Both the position numbers and the translations under genes were made by a program. Below are positions 26,074-38,784 of a DNA stretch of 64,000 nucleotides, piece by piece. Position 1 is the stretch's first letter; every line of letters begins with the position of its first letter. The notes beneath the pieces are model-generated. The model was not told the origin of the DNA, searched no databases, and was given only the letters and a program-made list of their open reading frames with translations. Source of the stretch: Labia minor (taxonomy: Eukaryota; Arthropoda; Insecta; Dermaptera; Spongiphoridae); contig OY720349.1 in NCBI GenBank assembly GCA_963082975.1, positions 47,225,962-47,289,961 on the forward strand. The letters are read 5' to 3'.

Positions 26074-28218
26074 ACCGACCGACGATAGTAAGGGAGCGAT
26101 GTCTGTCCGTCCGTCCGTATAGATGTGTACAGCTTGAACGGCTCAACGGATTTTGATGAAATTTGGTAGATTTACTTAATGCATCACTAGGATGAATTGA
26201 TCAACTTTTGGTGCAAATTTGGAAACCGGAAGTGGTAGTATTAGCGATCGACGATAGGAAGGGATGGGTTATTTTCACTCCAAATTTTACATATCACCAC
26301 GAATCATGCACTTTGTATTGGTTTTATCCTCGAGAAAAATCATCTTTATTAGTTTTTTCTTAATTTAAAATTATATGACGTCATCCATCCATTCATGATT
26401 CACTGCCTGGTCTTATATATTATAAATAAAATAAAATTAAAAATATTTATGTTATATCCATATCTGTTTTTTATTACATTAATAGATACCAGCTGGTCAG
26501 AGCGCCTTCGGCGCTCTTCACAGCTGGACGGGGGCTCCGCCCCCTGTACCCCCGAGTGGTACATCGTATTTGGTTAAAAGTAGTAAAAGGTTTTCATCCA
26601 TTTTGTTTCAATCATTATATTACATAAAACATTCATTTCTTTTGTGACTTTTATAATATATACCGGGACCCTGAGCCTTGGCTCGGTACTTAAGTTAAAA
26701 AAATGATTCATTATTATTGGATTTGGCTGGTAATATTAATACCTGGGACACCGAGCTCTCGCTCTACCCTTTGAAAAATATTGATATACAATTCTTTAAT
26801 TATTTATTACAATTATTAAATGTTACACATTTGCATCAATCTGATTAAAATGAATGAACTTGTGCTCCTCAATAATACATAAATATATAATAAATACATA
26901 TATTTTTTTTTCTATAGTGTTTTTTTGAAAAACTGTTTAGCGCCCCAAGTGGTTATAAAACAAACAATTTTAGCTAGTATAATAAGATTAATCCAAGTAA
27001 TATCGTCTATTTCTATTCGACACTATTTTCACTCCTTATGGTAGCGGCCCAGTCGATGATGTTATATGGACCGTTAATTAACCATTAACCATTCACCGAA
27101 TCGCCATTCAAATAATAACATACAAACAGAAAAGTAGGCGTGTTGATATAAAATATATACCTGTGACACCGAACTATCACTCGACCCTTTAACCAATTTA
27201 TACAATTTGTTTTTATATACTTTAAAAATTTTACAATTTTTTAATTATTTATTATAATTGTTAAATGGAATTTCTAAAAATGACCCATTAAAAATTTGTT
27301 TCCTAAAATGTTTCAAAATAATTCAAAGAATATTTTGTTTATAATTTTATTTTTTTAATATTTTATTTATAAAACACGAAAACATTTAAAATTATATGAA
27401 TAATTGATCTCATAATTGGATTTTTCATTTTCAATTGACGATTTGAATTCATAAAATATTAAAAAAAAACTTTTAAAAGTTTTTAAATTATATTCAAGTA
27501 AGTATATAAGAATATAAGATATATTATGGGTGAATTCAAAATGTATGAAGGGACACATAAAATAGATATAACATTTACAATAATAATATATATAATTAAT
27601 TTACTGATTAAATTAAAATGTATTTTAAATAAGAACACAAAAACAAATAAATGTTTTATCTAATTGAATATTTGATATTGTTTGAATATTTAGTAAATAA
27701 TATTTTATAATATTTACCGGAGTATAATAAATTGATAACGTCATTTAATTCTCCTACTATATATCGAATCGAATATAAAGATAAATCTTCTTTTAAACGT
27801 TGTGTGAAACAATTTCAAATAATTTAAATGTAAAACTATTAATGAAATTAAAAAATCAAATATATGAATATAATATAAATATTTTTAATTTTATTTTAAG
27901 AATAGATATATATATCTCACAGGCGGTGGTTGTGACGTCATCCATATATTATAAATTTAAATTAAGAAGAACTAATAAAGATGTAGTTTTCCAGAGATGT
28001 GGTCAATAAAACTCAATTTTTCTTTATAAATACTATCTCTGTTGTGAATTTCAAAAAAATCGTTAGAGCGGTTTTTGAGAATAATGAAACAAACAAACAA
28101 ACAATTTTTACTCGTATAAGAAGATAAGATATTAAAATTATTTGAAATTGTTTCTGTAGCTGGAAATTAATTTACTTCAAACCGTCAGTCGGTTCGGACC
28201 TGGCCACAGGTCAACTTA
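26074..28218 (+). mobile_element. Repeat C, copy 3, interrupted by a Helitron
   Basis: The left half (26074-26488) has the 5' edge TTTTTACCGACCGACGATAG, a short (GTCC)n tract, the core TTGATGAAATTTGGTA and AACCGGAAGTGG, and one TGACGTCA. The right half (28130-28218) has the 3' part ending GGACCTGGCCACAGGTCAAC. Removing 26489-28129 joins ATTAATAGATA to TATTAAAATT, the same sequence as the uninterrupted copy at about 63266. The outer edges of this copy are intact. Confidence 0.85.
26489..28129 (-). mobile_element. Helitron E3 with canonical ends, inserted in repeat C3
   Basis: On the minus strand the element begins TCTTATCTTCTTATACGAG at 28129 and ends, after hairpin GAGCGCC-GAA-GGCGCTC, with TGACCAGCTGG at 26489. 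The TC start, CTRR-type end (CTGG), hairpin a few bases before it and insertion between A and T without target duplication are the textbook Helitron features. A second 5'-like terminus, TCTTATTATACTAGC, lies at 26987, so the insert looks like two joined units (26489-26987 and 26988-28129). No Rep/helicase coding is present, so it is non-autonomous. Confidence 0.85.
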
Positions 28219-30159
28219 TTATTGTATGAAATAACAATATTATATACAATTGATACAAATACAGCATAAAGTTTGTTAAGGATTGTCCTCGTAAAAACCC
28301 TCTATTAAAATTCCCTAAATAAACCATTTAAGGAAATACAAATACAAAAAAATTCACACAAATTTTAAAAAGAGAAAAATTTAAATCAATCTTTTATATC
28401 ATATATATTAAAATATTATGAATTTAATTTTTTTTCAGTTATCATTAATTATTTAGAACATACATTATTCCACTCAAGTAAGGAAAAAAGTAATTTATGA
28501 AACTAATAAAATAAATTAATTAATTTCTCTAATTGATTTTAGCTAACTACATCTTTTAAATTTATTTTTCTTGATTTATACATTAAAAAAAGGCATTTTC
28601 AATTCCAATCATATAAATAATTATTCTTTTAAATGAGATTTAATGGATGGATCTTTATTTTATTCTTGAAATAAAAGTTTTTTTATCTCACAATCGTATC
28701 CAATTGGGATGTATAATTGTGAAAAAAATTCGATTCAATACTCATAGAATTCTATCAAGTTGCTCTTTCTCTCAATCTATTTACTCAAAAAAAAAAAAAA
28801 TAATAAAATAAAATCAAATAAAATCAAATAAAAAAAAGAAACAAATAAATCGGATCAATTTTAATAAATGGCTTTAAACAAGTTTGACGATAGGACAGGC
28901 AGAAACAATTCACCTCTCATTCTCTTCTCTAACTTCTTAGCTTCAAGAATTTTATTGAAATAATTTTTCTTCATTTCTAGTTAAATAATGCAAACGATGC
29001 ATTATAATGCATTATATTTCTTGTTTAGATCATTTATTTTCACATTTGAAGGAAATGGTTTCTATGTTAATTTAAATTATCCATTTCTTTCCAACTTAGT
29101 CAAAAAAAAAAAATGAATGGGAACTGAAAAAGGAACAAATAAAAATTAAAAATATAAATTATACATTTTTAAATTTTAAATCATAAAGCGATTTGTGTGT
29201 TAAGTGTATAAAATACTTACTAAAAAGGAATTAGTGGAATGTTTTATCATGATAAAAGCATTCGTTTTTTTTTCACTCTCATTTGTTAAAAATAAGATTC
29301 CTGTCTCTGAAATCTCTCTAAATGGATCATGAAATTTTAAAATTGCTAAGAGAAATTGCTTTTTTATTCAAAAGTAATCCCCTAGAAATGAAAACATTTA
29401 TTATTATTATTCTTTTTTTTTTCTCTTATTATTCCTCTATAATTGAAACCAGATTCCATTTCTACTGAGGCAAAAAAAAAAGGCAATCGTAAATCAAGTT
29501 ACTTTACAATTGTGCAACTGAATACCTCGGCATGATTGATCTTGAAGGTGAAATTGTCTCAGTTTTACGGTTTAGTCAACTCTTGAGAAAGAAATATTAC
29601 CACCAGAAATCTATTTGTGTAAAGATTTATGTAGATTGTAAAAAGAAGAAAAGACACTTTTACCTTTCTGATATCATGAAATGAAACATTTTAACATCCA
29701 TTGAAACAAATAAATTAAATATATATATATATTTATATGATATTATTAAATTATACTGAAAAAAATATTTATTTATATTCTTTGAAAATAAATCAATTAA
29801 TATAACTTTAATTAATTTATTTCTTTTTATTTATTATTTAATTTATTATTTAAAATGAAATTTTCGTTTTTTTTAAATGTTTCAAATTTTTAAATTACTA
29901 TTCCTAGTAATAACATTTTTCCTGGTAATAATATTTTTAATGTATATTGAGAAGGTAAAGGGAGTTAGAATAAAAATATTTGCCAGTCTATTGGTCACAT
30001 CGAGCATTTGCTAGAAAATAGTTTTTGAAATGTGACAGGTTTCATTTGTTTTATGCTCCATTTCATATTATTCGGTTGATTTGCGTGAGATTGGTTGCCT
30101 TTCGAAATGGAATTGGTTGTTGTTGTTTTTTTTTTAACCGGATGTTTTGTTTGTTCCAG

Positions 30160-30396
30160 GTAAAAGATCATCCGTACGTGATCGGGAATGAACCCTGCCG
30201 TCCCATCGTCATCGAAACGCTTCGATTCCTCTACGACCTAGAAATGATAGGCCAGAAGGATGGGGAGGTTCCAACCCCGGATATTGCAAGGCCTAGGGTC
30301 CCCCATGAAGTATTATTTGCTATTGGAGGTTGGAGCGGAGGCAGTCCAACCAATTTTGTAGAAACCTATGACACCAGAGCCGACCGATGGGTCAAA
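30160..30396 (+). CDS. KLHL10-like: KLHL10-like gene, exon c: end of BACK and first kelch blade
   Basis: The acceptor is TTGTTCCAG and the donor is AAA|GTGAGT. Both ends are phase 0, with 79 codons. The protein begins VKDHPYVIGNEPCRPIVIET, equal to the end of BACK, then runs through a linker to RPRVPHEVLFAIGGWSGG and SPTNFVETYDTRADRWVK. The AIGGWSGGSPTN block is highly characteristic of KLHL10 among kelch proteins and is the main reason for the family name. The double glycine and the Tyr...Trp spacing are the standard kelch-blade marks. Open frame upstream of 30160 is intron read-through, because the polypyrimidine tract and CAG define the exon edge. Confidence 0.96.
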
Positions 30397-31947
30397 GTGA
30401 GTCCAAAATTCACACGTCGTTTCTTTTCTAATTATTATTATTATTTTTTTTGTTTATCTATCGATTTGACATTATTTTTATAGAAATATTTTTCAATGAT
30501 GGATCAAACGAAATGTTTTTTCAATAGGCGCCTCTTAAAGGATTCCCTTTAAAGTCAATTATTCCAATTATAGAACAAGCAGACGGCCATAAACAAAATT
30601 TACCATAACAAGATTAGTTCAAGGATTTTGTTAAAGGGAATTAAGGCGAATCTTATTTAAATAGGATAGAAAATCCTATTATATAGAATAATTTCTTTGA
30701 TACCTTAAAATTTGTTAGCAACATCGGATAATGTAGATCATATTAATTAGATTTAAGATAGCAATTAATTAGATTTAAGATAGAAAGTTTAAACATTTCA
30801 TTTGAGATCAAGTTACATTTTCAATCGATTATTTCGAATAAAATTATATTTATTTATGTAATCTACTCTCTACATGTTTTAGAAAAGTTTTTGTTTCATC
30901 TTCATATTACAAAATTTTGTTCCATGATAAAAAAAAAATACTACCCCTATTTGAGAAGGTACAATCAGGAATATAATTTAGCCATTTATTCGAGGAAAGA
31001 TTAGTCATTGGTTTTCATATTTTATGAGGACCATTTCCCAAGGATCTTGAGGGAGGAAGTAATAATTTCTTAGAGTAATCATTTTTATTATATATAAGCC
31101 TATAAAATCTTCTTAAATGTGATCTTGTTATAATCAAAAGAGAATAAAAAGGATTTACTATTGTTTTATTTGCTGACTTCAACAAAAAGGAAATCTGAGA
31201 TTAGATATGGCTAAGCTTATTCTCAATCTATTATCTTATAGAAAGTGATTAAATGAAATAATAATAGTGGGGGTGGGGGTGGGTGTGACCTCGTTAAGAA
31301 ATTACTAACATAAATGAAGTTTCGCTCTTAATAAAATATGAAATTTTATTATCAAATTTAGCTAATCAATCGTGGGTTGGATTCACTTGTTAGAACATTA
31401 AACACGTATTTTAATGTTATATTAAATATCTATAAGGAATAAAGACATATTTAAACTCTTCTACTTTTAATAGTCTTATCATATTAAATAGATTAGGTTT
31501 TTTTTTTCAAATATAGAGTCAAGTAACAATTTATTAAATTTCATAAAGTTTATGTTTTTTAATGGAGTTTCTTTTAAATTCTTATTTAAAAAAAAATCCA
31601 TAAAAATATCCTTGTAAGAGGTTATGAGGCATTGACTTTCATTCTGCAAGATGAAAGAGTTTTCTAGAGAATAATATAATGTTCACAAGCATATATAAAC
31701 GAAAATTAGACGAAAAAGAAAAGAATCCAATGTAGAATTAATTAAAGAGGAAAGCCAGACATTATTAGGGTAATTAAGGCGCCAGAGCCGTTGTTAGACA
31801 TTTTCCACCCCTTATACAAAAATAGAATTAAGTTTTAAAATACTGGTTCCTTTTATTTGTAATAAATATATTTCACAACAGTATTAAACACTATATAAAC
31901 AAATTTATATTATTTTTAAAATTTTGATCTTATTAATGTAATTATTA

Positions 31948-32125
31948 CTAGCTGCTCCGAGCGCCTTCGGCGCTCTTCACACCTAGACGGGGGCTCCGCC
32001 CCCTGTACCCCCGAGTGATACATAGTATTTGGTTGAAAGTCTGTATGTAAAAGGATTTCATCTATTTTGTTTCAATCAGTATAAGTAGATAAGACATGTA
32101 TTTGTTTTCTTGTAAAATATATTTT
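31948..32125 (-). mobile_element. Helitron E, isolated 3' end
   Basis: On the minus strand this segment ends GGCGGAGCCCCCGTCTAGG, then hairpin GAGCGCC-GAA-GGCGCTC and GGAGCAGCTAG followed by T. CTAG is the classic Helitron terminus. Homology with 26489-26640 covers the hairpins, CCCCCGAGTG, GTATTTGGTT and TTTTGTTTCAATCA, then is lost. Confidence 0.75.
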
Positions 32126-32161
32126 AATTTAATCAGTAAATTAATTATATATTATTATTGT

Positions 32162-32740
32162 ATATGTTATATTTATCTAACTCTGTGTCTCTACAGTTTT
32201 CGAAAATTCTTAGCCGCAGCATCCACATTTCACTAAGCGTCCCTATCCTGAGCTACAATCAAATCCTACCCTGTCCCATCTCTCCCATGTCCCTTCCTTC
32301 ATTGTCCACCCACCTTGGTCCTTGGTCTTCCACCGGATGTTTCCCAATCGGTTTCTCCCAATTTCTAGTTTCTCCAATTCCAACCACGTCCCCATCCCAT
32401 CCCAGCCTTCTTGATTTTATAACCTTAACTAAATCTGGACATTATTTCTCGTTATGCCATCTCCGCCATGGCCTATAAATGCTGCGAACAATATTAATCT
32501 CACAAATACTCCAAATCTACTCTCGTCTCCCAGAGTCATCGATAGGGTGACCAAATGTCCCGTCATTAGGTGCTCTGCCCCAAAAATGTCTTCGGGACAC
32601 CCTACTGTTTTTTTAATATTTAGGACATTTCGTAATTTTTTTTTTCAAAATTTTTTCAATTTAGTTCTAAAAAAAAAGTTTGTCCCGGTTTGGTGTTTTC
32701 GAAATATGGTCACCCTAGTCATCGATCAACGTGAAAAATA
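32162..32740 (-). pseudogene. RTE-like retrotransposon relic, interrupted by a hAT MITE
   Basis: A more decayed copy of the element at 21955. The minus strand shows TLGDESRFGVF, RWVDNEGRDMGEMGQG and a final region parallel to VAAANNFRVP. The sequence between 32543 and 32717 is a later MITE insertion. Open frames on the + strand here are shadows. Confidence 0.75.
32543..32717. mobile_element. hAT-type MITE 2, nested in an RTE relic
   Basis: Ends TAGGGTGACCAAAT and ATATGGTCACCCTA are inverted repeats, with exact 8-bp duplication GTCATCGA (32535-32542 and 32718-32725). The 175-bp insert contains TGTCCCG/GGGACA stretches and T runs but no coding sequence. Confidence 0.88.
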
Positions 32741-33599
32741 ATTGTTTTATTTATTTTAATTTTGATCCTCTTTGATGAGATAAGCCCCTTTACTGCATAA
32801 TAACAGGCGTTACTCAATTACAACGTCGATTTAAATTCTTCTCGAATATTATTATCCTTCGTGATTAGAGATCTTAAGTATTTTTTTAAATATTTATACT
32901 TTTTCAAATTCTACATTTTGTATGTTAATTGTATGTAAGTCGTATCCGTATCATAATTCTTGAATTTTTTTGTTTAATTACATTTCGGTTGATTTTTCCC
33001 CAATTTCTCTAATCATATGTCTCCTCTTCCAGTCCAATTCATTTACCTATCAATGTTGCATAAGGAATTTAAATTTATTAATTTGGCTAGAACACTCCAT
33101 TTTTTAAAATTTTAAATAGAGGGAGAGAGAGAGGTTCTAATTATATATATATATATATCTGTTTCTATGACAGCAAAAAAGTAAACAAATTACATACATA
33201 CAAACACTCTCCTATATATATATTTCTGGAAAATGAAACACCCGCAGCTCAGCTCAGGAGTTACCTAAGATTCTAATTTCTTTTTTATTTTTCATCATTT
33301 GAGGTACCCTTCACCTCAGAAAAATTTGGTTACCTTACTCCTTGTAGTTTAGGCTCTGGAGTTTTTTGCGTACAGACGGACACTATCGTATTAAATATAT
33401 AGATTATAGTTGCGATTTAAAAAAAATATCAAAAAAGAGATAATGAATATTTATATAGGAGATTGGGATTGACGACAGTTTCTAGGGAATATTTTTTTTA
33501 GAAGGACTTCTTATGCTTTCAAATAATAGATTGTATATTTTATATAAACAAATTATATATATATAGTACAAAACTTTTTTACTCTTCAGGCACTAAAGC

Positions 33600-33850
33600 T
33601 TAAAGTGAATTTGATTGCCCATCGGTCAAGAAACATTGTTTGTTAATTGTCAGAGCGATCTGTCTCTCGAAATCAGGGTGCGGGGTTTTTAATGTATTGG
33701 CATTAGTGGGGTGACACGCCTTAGCCAATGAGAATCCAGTATTCGTTATTTATTCTTATTGGTTAAAGAGCGCAAACTGAACTCTCATTCATTTTGCTAT
33801 TGGTCAGCAATCTATACCCACAAAGTGACGTCATTAACAAATTAAATAAT
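33600..33850. promoter_or_regulatory. CCAAT/CRE cluster, promoter-like
   Basis: Within 110 bp there are three CCAAT boxes (GCCAATGAG at 33725, inverse ATTGGTTA at 33758, inverse ATTGGTCAGCA at 33799) and a perfect CRE octamer TGACGTCA at 33826. The spacings of 33 and 41 bp are close to whole helical turns. NF-Y plus CREB/ATF sites in this layout are known from promoters. The block is GC-richer than its surroundings and is not part of repeats A to E. No transcript start can be proven from sequence. Confidence 0.4.
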
Positions 33851-34798
33851 AGACTAATATATGTATAAAACTTGAGATATTAAACTCACACATTTTTTTA
33901 ATAAATCAAATTTATAAAATTTAATACTTTAAATAATATAATATAATATTTATAAAATATTTCTGATTTTCGGTCGATATTTATAATTATATTTTATCTA
34001 TGTAAAATATTTATATTCATGTATATTGATATCCATTCTGAAGGTAGTTAGTTGTTTATAAATTCAGAGAAGTAAGTCAAATGAATATCAAGTTTATTAG
34101 TGTAATTTTATATTTGATTTTATGGTGAATCCACTTATAAGATAAATGAAATTTTAACATCTAGTATTTTATTTGAAGGGTTTTTTTTGCTTGGGTAGCT
34201 AGTTACAATTCAATTCATGAGAGTGGGAGTAAAGTCTAGATTTTTCCCTTGATTACCATATATTTTTCATAGTTTATAATTATCATATAAATGGGAATGG
34301 GGTTCTTAAGTCGTAAATGTAAACTGATGATAACATAAAAATATTTATATATGCGAGGTCATAAAGTATTAATAAAATGAAAAATAAAAATATAATGAAA
34401 ATGTATAAGGATCTCTTTAAAATAATGAAAATTCAACAATTTTGTATAAAATAATTTAGTAATATTGAATAATTAAAGTTTATCTTATAAATATTTAGAT
34501 ATTTTTTGATAGGATTCCGTAAAAATGAGAAGAGAAAAGAGAGAGAATTCAGTGGTAGTTTTCTAACAGCGCCGTATGATTTCACCTGAAGCCCTAAGCC
34601 CTATTCAATTGTGGGGTTTTTGGTATGCAAATCGTTTCAACACACACCGGGCTCGGTCGAAAATCCAAATGTTTGTATTGCATAAAGCGTATGTGGTATT
34701 TCATTTGTGAAAACATTTTTGTCAGGCCAACATAGAATATCTATTTGGAAATCATATATGTATATATAAATATTATACGTACATAGCTCAGATTCTTT

Positions 34799-34800
<2 letters not shown>

Positions 34801-34832
<32 letters not shown>
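34801..34832. repeat. (TA)n microsatellite
   Basis: Alternating TA of about 30 bp in intron 3. Confidence 0.9.
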
Positions 34833-34833
<1 letters not shown>

Positions 34834-35112
34834 CAAAAACAAAATATAAATAAATAAATAATATTTCCTAAAGAGGATGACGTAAAATATTATGGTATTT
34901 TCACTTAAACGTCAGTTAAAAATAACAAAAACAAAATAAATCTATTATATGTAGGTATTTAACGTCCCTTTATCTATATTGTATATAGCAATTGTATATT
35001 GTAAAGTATTTGCAATTGTATTTTTACTTCAATTCTTCTCAACCTTTCAAATACAAAATTTTTAATTAAATTTCACAAAAAATATGAAAATCTATTAAGA
35101 TTCTTATTAATT

Positions 35113-35231
35113 ACTATCTCGCCAGAGATAGTATTGCGATCACGAAAATTTTCGATGTTGAGATTTTGATGTTTTTATACGTTTTGAAGGTTCCTGAATC
35201 ATTTTCACTAAGGTTGAGAAAAATGTCTGTG

Positions 35232-35268
<37 letters not shown>

Positions 35269-35737
35269 ATGTATGTAGACAAGATTACGCAAAAACGGTT
35301 TGAGCTAGAATGATGCAATTTGGTACATGAGCATTATTCAAAATTCATAGTTTTCTATCAACTTTTGAGAAATGTAGCTCAACCGGAAGAGGGTCATTAC
35401 TTACAACGTTTTGATTTTTTTTACTCTAAAGTGACCGTAAAAATAAAGATATATGTTTGATAATTTTTCACATGATTAAAGATTGTATAAAACTGCTATA
35501 TATAGAATTTCAGCTTGATTGAATCGCTGAAAGTACCAGAATTAATTTTTTAACACTGCAAATCCCACGCGCCAACACGTGCCATGGTGCCATCAATAAA
35601 AAACCAAACATGCGCTGGTTTAATATTTATTATTTATAATTTATAATTAATTAAATTTAATTTAAATATAATATATTATGTTATTTAATCCAATTCTCAA
35701 ATTTGCGAGATAGTCGAGTGGAGACACTCCAGCTAAT
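35113..35737 (+). mobile_element. Repeat B, copy 2 (Helentron-like)
   Basis: A full-length copy with left edge TTACTATCTCGCCAGAGATA, a (GT)n tract at about 35227-35275, the CAACCGGAAGAGG core and right edge CACTCCAGCTAATTTTT. It lies in intron 3 of the kelch gene in the sense direction. Confidence 0.8.
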
Positions 35738-37237
35738 TTTTATTCGATATCATTTAAAAAAAATCATTTTTTTTCATTTTAAGGTCTTTAAAATCCATCT
35801 ATAAAACGCGATATATAAAATTGATTATATAAATTTATACGATATTTATTAGTATTCTCATTCAATATATTACATTTTTGAATATAATTTTTTTTTTTAA
35901 ATTATTTAATTTAAAGCAGGAATAATTTTTTTTTCACATACCTATGCCATAAAGAATTTTAAAATATCAATAACAATTTGTTTTATTCTCATTTAATGGG
36001 GAAAAGATATATCTTGAAATGTTATTTTTCATATTCATTTCCAGTCATATTTGATAAATTATATCGAAAAAAAAATTTCTGATCCACATGATAAATTTAT
36101 TTATCGAAAGTTTCCTAAATATTCCATTCGTTACGAATAATATGACAGATTGTAAACCATGTTTTATATATATATCTCAATGCCTATCGATAAATAGATA
36201 GATATGGCTGATTAAATAGAGATTGTTTTGGCTTAATAGAACTTTTATTTGAATGGAACTAAATTAAACTTACGGCGCTTTCTCAATTGTTCATTTGTTT
36301 TCAGCCATTGTCTCATTAGGCTTCTTTCTCATTACATTTTTTATTACCAGAACCTCACTACCTAATTAAAATACAAACAGTTTAATTAAAAACTAATTGA
36401 AATTTTTTTTTTAAAAAAAAAAAAAGTTTCCTGTTCTGGGTGAATTTTCCAACGAAAGAAAAAAATAATCTAACCCTTTTTGTTTTGTTTTTTCTTTTAT
36501 TAATGTGCTCATATGGATTAAATTATCTTTTTAATTTATATAATATTTAGAGAAGGCAATCCTAATATCTAAAAGGAGAGGCGTTTGTTTAAAGAGTTGA
36601 CAAAAAGCAAATTTGTTAATTACCAATTTGAATACAGAGGTTTTTTCATAGGTGTTTATTTAGAACACTAGATTTCCTCTATTTGTTTATTCACTTAAAG
36701 AATATATAATTAGAGATAAAAGTTAGACTTTTCTTTAAAGATACAGGAAAAGGCAAAATAAATTTATGTAGTATTAACGATAAAGTAAGTTTAATGAAAC
36801 TTTCCAATAATGCAAATTAAATAAATTTATTATTATCAAACATTTAACCAGGTTAAAATTATTCTATCATTAAATAAATATTATGATTATATAATTTAAA
36901 AAATTATTTATATTAATTCTTAACTGAAAATAAATATTTTTTAATATTATAATATTCTCGAATTAATTTATTTCAAAAAGATATATATGCTTGCAAAATT
37001 AAAGGTTCTTTCCCTGGTGCATTGTAACAGTCAATTCAGCATATGGATATAAAATCAGTGTTTGATGATTACAAAATTTATAACGGATTAGTCAGCATTC
37101 AAACCAATGTGTCGTTTCAGTCTCGTATCAGGATATATACATAGCTTTAAACCCATATTTAAAAATTCGTATTTATTAAAGCACAAATCCAAAATTAACA
37201 ATCTTTATATCAATGAAAAGAGGAAGTTTAAAGAATT

Positions 37238-37622
37238 TTTACATACATTATAACTTTTCAATGTAGACACCGTTAACTGCACGGCAAACATCTACGCAAT
37301 AGCCAATCTCGACACAAACACAAGAAAGCATATCTGCTGCTGATGATCGTTCAGAATTGTTGGTAAAGGCGGGACGTAAATAGCTTCCTTAACATAACCC
37401 CCTAAGAACTAGTCACAGGGGGTGAGATCAGCAGATCTTGGTGGCCAGAATTGAAAAATTCAGGTCTTCATTTCCCCTGCGACCTATCCAGCGATGAGGA
37501 AGGGATTTATTCAAAAAACCTCGTACAGGCGGTGCCAATGGGGCGGAGCTCCATCCTTTTGGAATAAGAACCCCTGTGAATCTTCCCTAACTTGAGGGAA
37601 CTGCCATTGTTCCAACATTGTT
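37238..37622 (-). pseudogene. DUF4817/Tc-like transposase, C-terminal relic
   Basis: The minus strand reads MLEQWQFPQVREDSQGFLFQ, then KDGAPPHWH with the second catalytic Asp, then after frame changes FWPPRSADLTPCD with the third, a stop where Phe is expected, FLGGYVKEAIYVPPLPTILN, and finally DVCRAVNGVYIEKL and a stop. This is the order seen in the catalytic half of arthropod transposases whose N-terminus resembles the fragment at 15905. In-frame stops and shifts show it is inactive. Confidence 0.85.
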
Positions 37623-38784
37623 TTATCATTTCGAATAACCTTATATAATAAATAATAATGATAATAATAATAATAAATGTTTTGAAATTTTTAATAAAAA
37701 CTAAACAAATCTGTATAAATATATAAATTTTTGATAATTTTCATGGTAATTTCCTTCATAGGGGAGGAGGGTTCAAACTTTCAACCCTAAATCTTTGAGC
37801 AAAGCAAATATTTACCCACTATTTGATTCATATACTGCCGCGGTAATCGTAACTCTTTATTTATGTGGGGTAGATGATCATTTAATGAAAGCGCCTGTGA
37901 ATGTTAATTATATAACCCAACATAGACTTCAAATAAATATAAAAAATATATTTAATTTAGATATATCTCAATTATAAATAGTTGATATATATGTAAAACG
38001 AAATGCGCTTAAATCAACAAAAAAAAAAAAAATATGAAAGAAATGAATAGAATTACTTAGGTATATATATTAAAAATACTATTTAAATAAAATTGCATTA
38101 TATATTTTCATAAATAGTGGATTAATTAAATCTTCTATCTAATTTTTTTCATCATTAATTTGAAGGTTAAAAAAAAATTAGATTTACTTCAAGAAATATT
38201 ATTATGAGCTTAGAAATATTTTTACTTTTAGAGAAATCAATTACTTCACTTTCAATTTATTTCTTTAACATTTTTTACATTCGTTTCTATATTTTCAATT
38301 TATTTTGAGAGAATCTATTTACATTGAATTCATAACAAGGGAATGAGTCATTTTTTTTTTTGATGGTTGAAGGAAATTTATGTAATTAAATCAATAATAA
38401 TATTTACACTTATCACAATAATTCTAAATATGAAACGCAATTAAACAATTAACTTGAATATAATATTTATTAAAATATTAAAACAATTAAAACTAAACAA
38501 TTAAAATAAAAAAAAACAATTATGTTAAGTTAAACGCACGAATTCCCCGAACTACAAATTGAATTTCAGTTAACCTCTATCTATGGTCTTTCTAATTTAA
38601 AGTTAATTAATTTCGAAATTTGCCAATATATTTATTGACCAAACTATCAAACTTTTGTTAATTGTTTCTATTCTCTAATTTTCTAATAAATATAATAGAT
38701 TTTAGTAAATACAAAATACATCAAAGAGCTGTAAATTTGATATTTAAAAGCAAAATCAATCCTATTTTTCAATAAAATATTTTT

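Larger units (their letters stand above)
24527..30159 (+). other. Intron 2 of the KLHL10-like gene (5.6 kb)
   Basis: Bounded by GTAAGT at 24527 and CAG at 30159. It contains Helitron copy E2 and repeat C3 split by Helitron E3. A moderately GC-richer patch at 25380-25660 matches nothing I recognise. From 28220 to 30159 I see only A+T-rich sequence and A runs. Confidence 0.85.

Noticed and set aside
32158-32478. 106-codon + strand frame
   Set aside because: It is the antisense of the RTE-like relic, whose minus-strand motifs explain the composition.
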